The position numbers were made by a program, and so were the translations under genes. Positions 63,088 through 64,000 of a stretch of DNA of 64,000 nucleotides are shown in pieces (the first letter of the stretch is position 1; each line of letters begins with the position of its first letter). The stretch comes from an uncultured Roseburia sp. GTDB lineage: Bacteria > Bacillota > Clostridia > Lachnospirales > Lachnospiraceae. The stretch is from positions 35,855 through 99,854 of the forward strand of contig CAKREH010000010.1 of assembly GCA_934317215.1 (NCBI GenBank), in the 5' to 3' direction. Under the pieces are notes generated by a model. The model made no database searches, was not told the DNA's origin, and saw only the letters and a list, made by a program, of their open reading frames with translations.

Positions 63088-63447
63088 ATGGATTTTTCAC
63101 AGGCAAGAATAAATTACAATAATGAATTTAGAGGAAAAGAAGTATTACCAAAGTCTTTATGTACAGTAGATGGTACTTTTGTTGAAAATATTTCGATTAA
63201 AGATGTAAATGGAAATCCTAATGAGGAGTACTACAAATGGGAATTTATATATAGCTTAATTAGTTCTGGAAAGATACCGAGTCGTGATTATATTGGAGCT
63301 GAGATATATTTTCCAAAAGGTAATATACATTCAGCACCGATAAAAATTGACTCTGTTATATTTTCCGATATTGCATGGATAGATTATTACAGAAATTATC
63401 GAGCAAATCCTAAAGATGTTGTAGTAAAACGCATCCAGTTAATTTGA
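63088..63447 (+). CDS. Hypothetical protein, 3' end replaced by IS remnant
   Basis: About 119 residues; ATG 63088 has AGGAGG ten bases upstream (ATG 63079 is too close to it). The body (INYNNEFRGKEVLPKS..., WIDYYRNYRANPKD) is of no family I know. The last codons, from about 63425, run into the 3' end of a transposase fragment on the other strand, so the natural C-terminus is probably lost. It is probably co-transcribed with the ribbon-helix-helix gene. Confidence 0.6.
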   Translation: MDFSQARINYNNEFRGKEVLPKSLCTVDGTFVENISIKDVNGNPNEEYYKWEFIYSLISSGKIPSRDYIGAEIYFPKGNIHSAPIKIDSVIFSDIAWIDYYRNYRANPKDVVVKRIQLI

Positions 63448-63707
63448 ACCATCTTCATGAAACGATACACGGTATCTTTTGCAAAATCAGGAGTATTTTT
63501 TCCTGTAAGCAGACTCATATACATACTTCTGTTGGAGAAAATCAGCAGAAACATGTATTGAAAAATCTCCGTTACCGGAGTGCCTTTCCTTTTATAGGCA
63601 TTGGCAGCTTTCAAGGCTGAGGAAATATGAAACCTTGTGAAAAATCGTTTGATAGATTTAGAAATCTGCTTATCATTTTGAGTCGCTTGTGTTATACTTT
63701 TATTCAT
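63396..63707 (-). pseudogene. Transposase fragment (N-terminal part of an IS transposase, IS4-like)
   Basis: On the minus strand, ATG 63707 with GGAGG upstream opens MNKSITQATQNDKQISKS, followed by a conserved transposase N-terminal region (RKGTPVTEIFQYMFLLIF, KDTVYRFMKMVQINWMRF). The homologous part stops near 63430, before the catalytic DDE domain, so it is a remnant. The frame then runs to a chance stop at 63396. Confidence 0.75.
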
Positions 63708-63835
63708 AGCATGAGCCTCCGGTTTGTAATTGTTTTTCGACAACTCAATTATACCAAAACCATTGGTTTCATGCTATTTTTATGCCAGTTATTATTGAAT
63801 TTTCAAGGTGCATAGGCACATTTTAATGTGCGAAG
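63430..63835 (-). mobile_element. Insertion sequence remnant
   Basis: This includes the transposase fragment and its AT-rich 5' flank with a GCACATT/AATGTGC palindrome at 63816-63831, which may mark the element's end. The other end is lost, so no inverted repeats or target duplication can be shown. Confidence 0.5.
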
Positions 63836-63866
63836 TTTGAGTAACAAAAATTTAATTGGATTTTCA

Positions 63867-63895
63867 TTGACACATATAACACCTTACAATACAAT
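63867..63895 (+). promoter_or_regulatory. Promoter of the last, partial gene
   Basis: TTGACA (63867-63872), 17 bp, TACAAT (63890-63895). Confidence 0.75.
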
Positions 63896-63931
63896 AAAAG
63901 CAAATATATAGCTTATAAAGGAAGTTCCTTA

Positions 63932-64000
63932 ATGACGAAAAAAATAACCGCAATATTCTTGGCATTGTGCATGGCAATTTCCGTTTTGCCGATGACCATT
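63932..64000 (+). CDS. Exported protein, partial (N-terminus only)
   Basis: ATG 63932 follows AAAGGAAG. The 23 visible residues (MTKKITAIFLALCMAISVLP...) are a signal peptide: two lysines, then a hydrophobic core with a Cys. The gene continues beyond the window, so the mature protein is unknown. Confidence 0.75.
   Translation, partial: MTKKITAIFLALCMAISVLPMTI

Noticed and set aside
1..64000. CRISPR array
   Set aside because: All tandem repeats seen are in-frame protein repeats without spacers; no cas genes are present.

Overview
The window looks like a chromosomal segment of a motile, spore-lineage Lachnospiraceae, probably close to Roseburia or Agathobacter. This is inferred from gene content, strong GGAGG-type ribosome binding sites, several TTG starts, flagellar genes, BofA/DUF2508, MecA and a Clostridia-type Tad pilus locus. 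No 16S gene or database search supports the genus.

Layout. 1-9.5 kb: end of a sensor kinase, an aconitase-family hydratase, an AI-2E-type exporter, a TPR-AAA protein and a glycogen branching enzyme. 9.6-16.5 kb: a 1146-residue protein that may be FliK-like and has a flagellar-type promoter, then two minus-strand cell-envelope genes (amidase, GH18). 16.5-22.9 kb: a Ser/Thr kinase fused to a ParA-like domain, a second degenerate ParA-like protein, MecA, flagellin and FliS, and DUF2508/BofA. 22.9-33.2 kb: a Tad (Flp) pilus operon with two prepilin peptidases, TadZ/A/B/C homologues, a 56-residue Flp pilin, three further pseudopilin-like proteins and an FHA protein, followed by a rhomboid protease. 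33.3-45.1 kb: SCP2 and HIT proteins, MurG, an SH3/SleB-type hydrolase, DAHP synthase, a complete Bce-type detoxification module (regulator, kinase, ATPase, permease) and a HAD hydrolase. 45.1-45.6 kb: a compact type I toxin-antitoxin candidate beside tRNA-Gly(CCC). 45.6-62.7 kb: housekeeping genes (S66 peptidase, a FliD-like protein, NfeD/patatin, dehydrogenase, phospholipase C-like, radical SAM plus flippase-like pair, SPFH, OTC, BirA-CoaX-DusB, GreA-LysS). 62.3-64 kb: AT-rich accessory DNA that starts inside the 3' end of lysS and contains a small RHH protein, an unknown gene and an IS remnant.

How they fit together. Three themes recur. (i) Flagellar genes lie scattered outside a classical operon but share a sigma-28-like promoter; the 11-mer CCGATATATAC occurs before both flagellin and the 1146-residue protein. 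(ii) A phosphorylation theme: a kinase with a TadZ-like tail lies near a Tad operon that ends in an FHA protein, which suggests phospho-dependent control of the pilus. (iii) Envelope stress and wall turnover: a Bce module with a recognisable 7-4-7 operator, and a wall hydrolase whose promoter carries WalR-like half-sites.

Starts were adjusted where promoter elements or ribosome binding sites decide them. Two genes (near 17141 and 52920) have no canonical start codon where one is expected. No CRISPR array, rRNA or complete transposon is visible.
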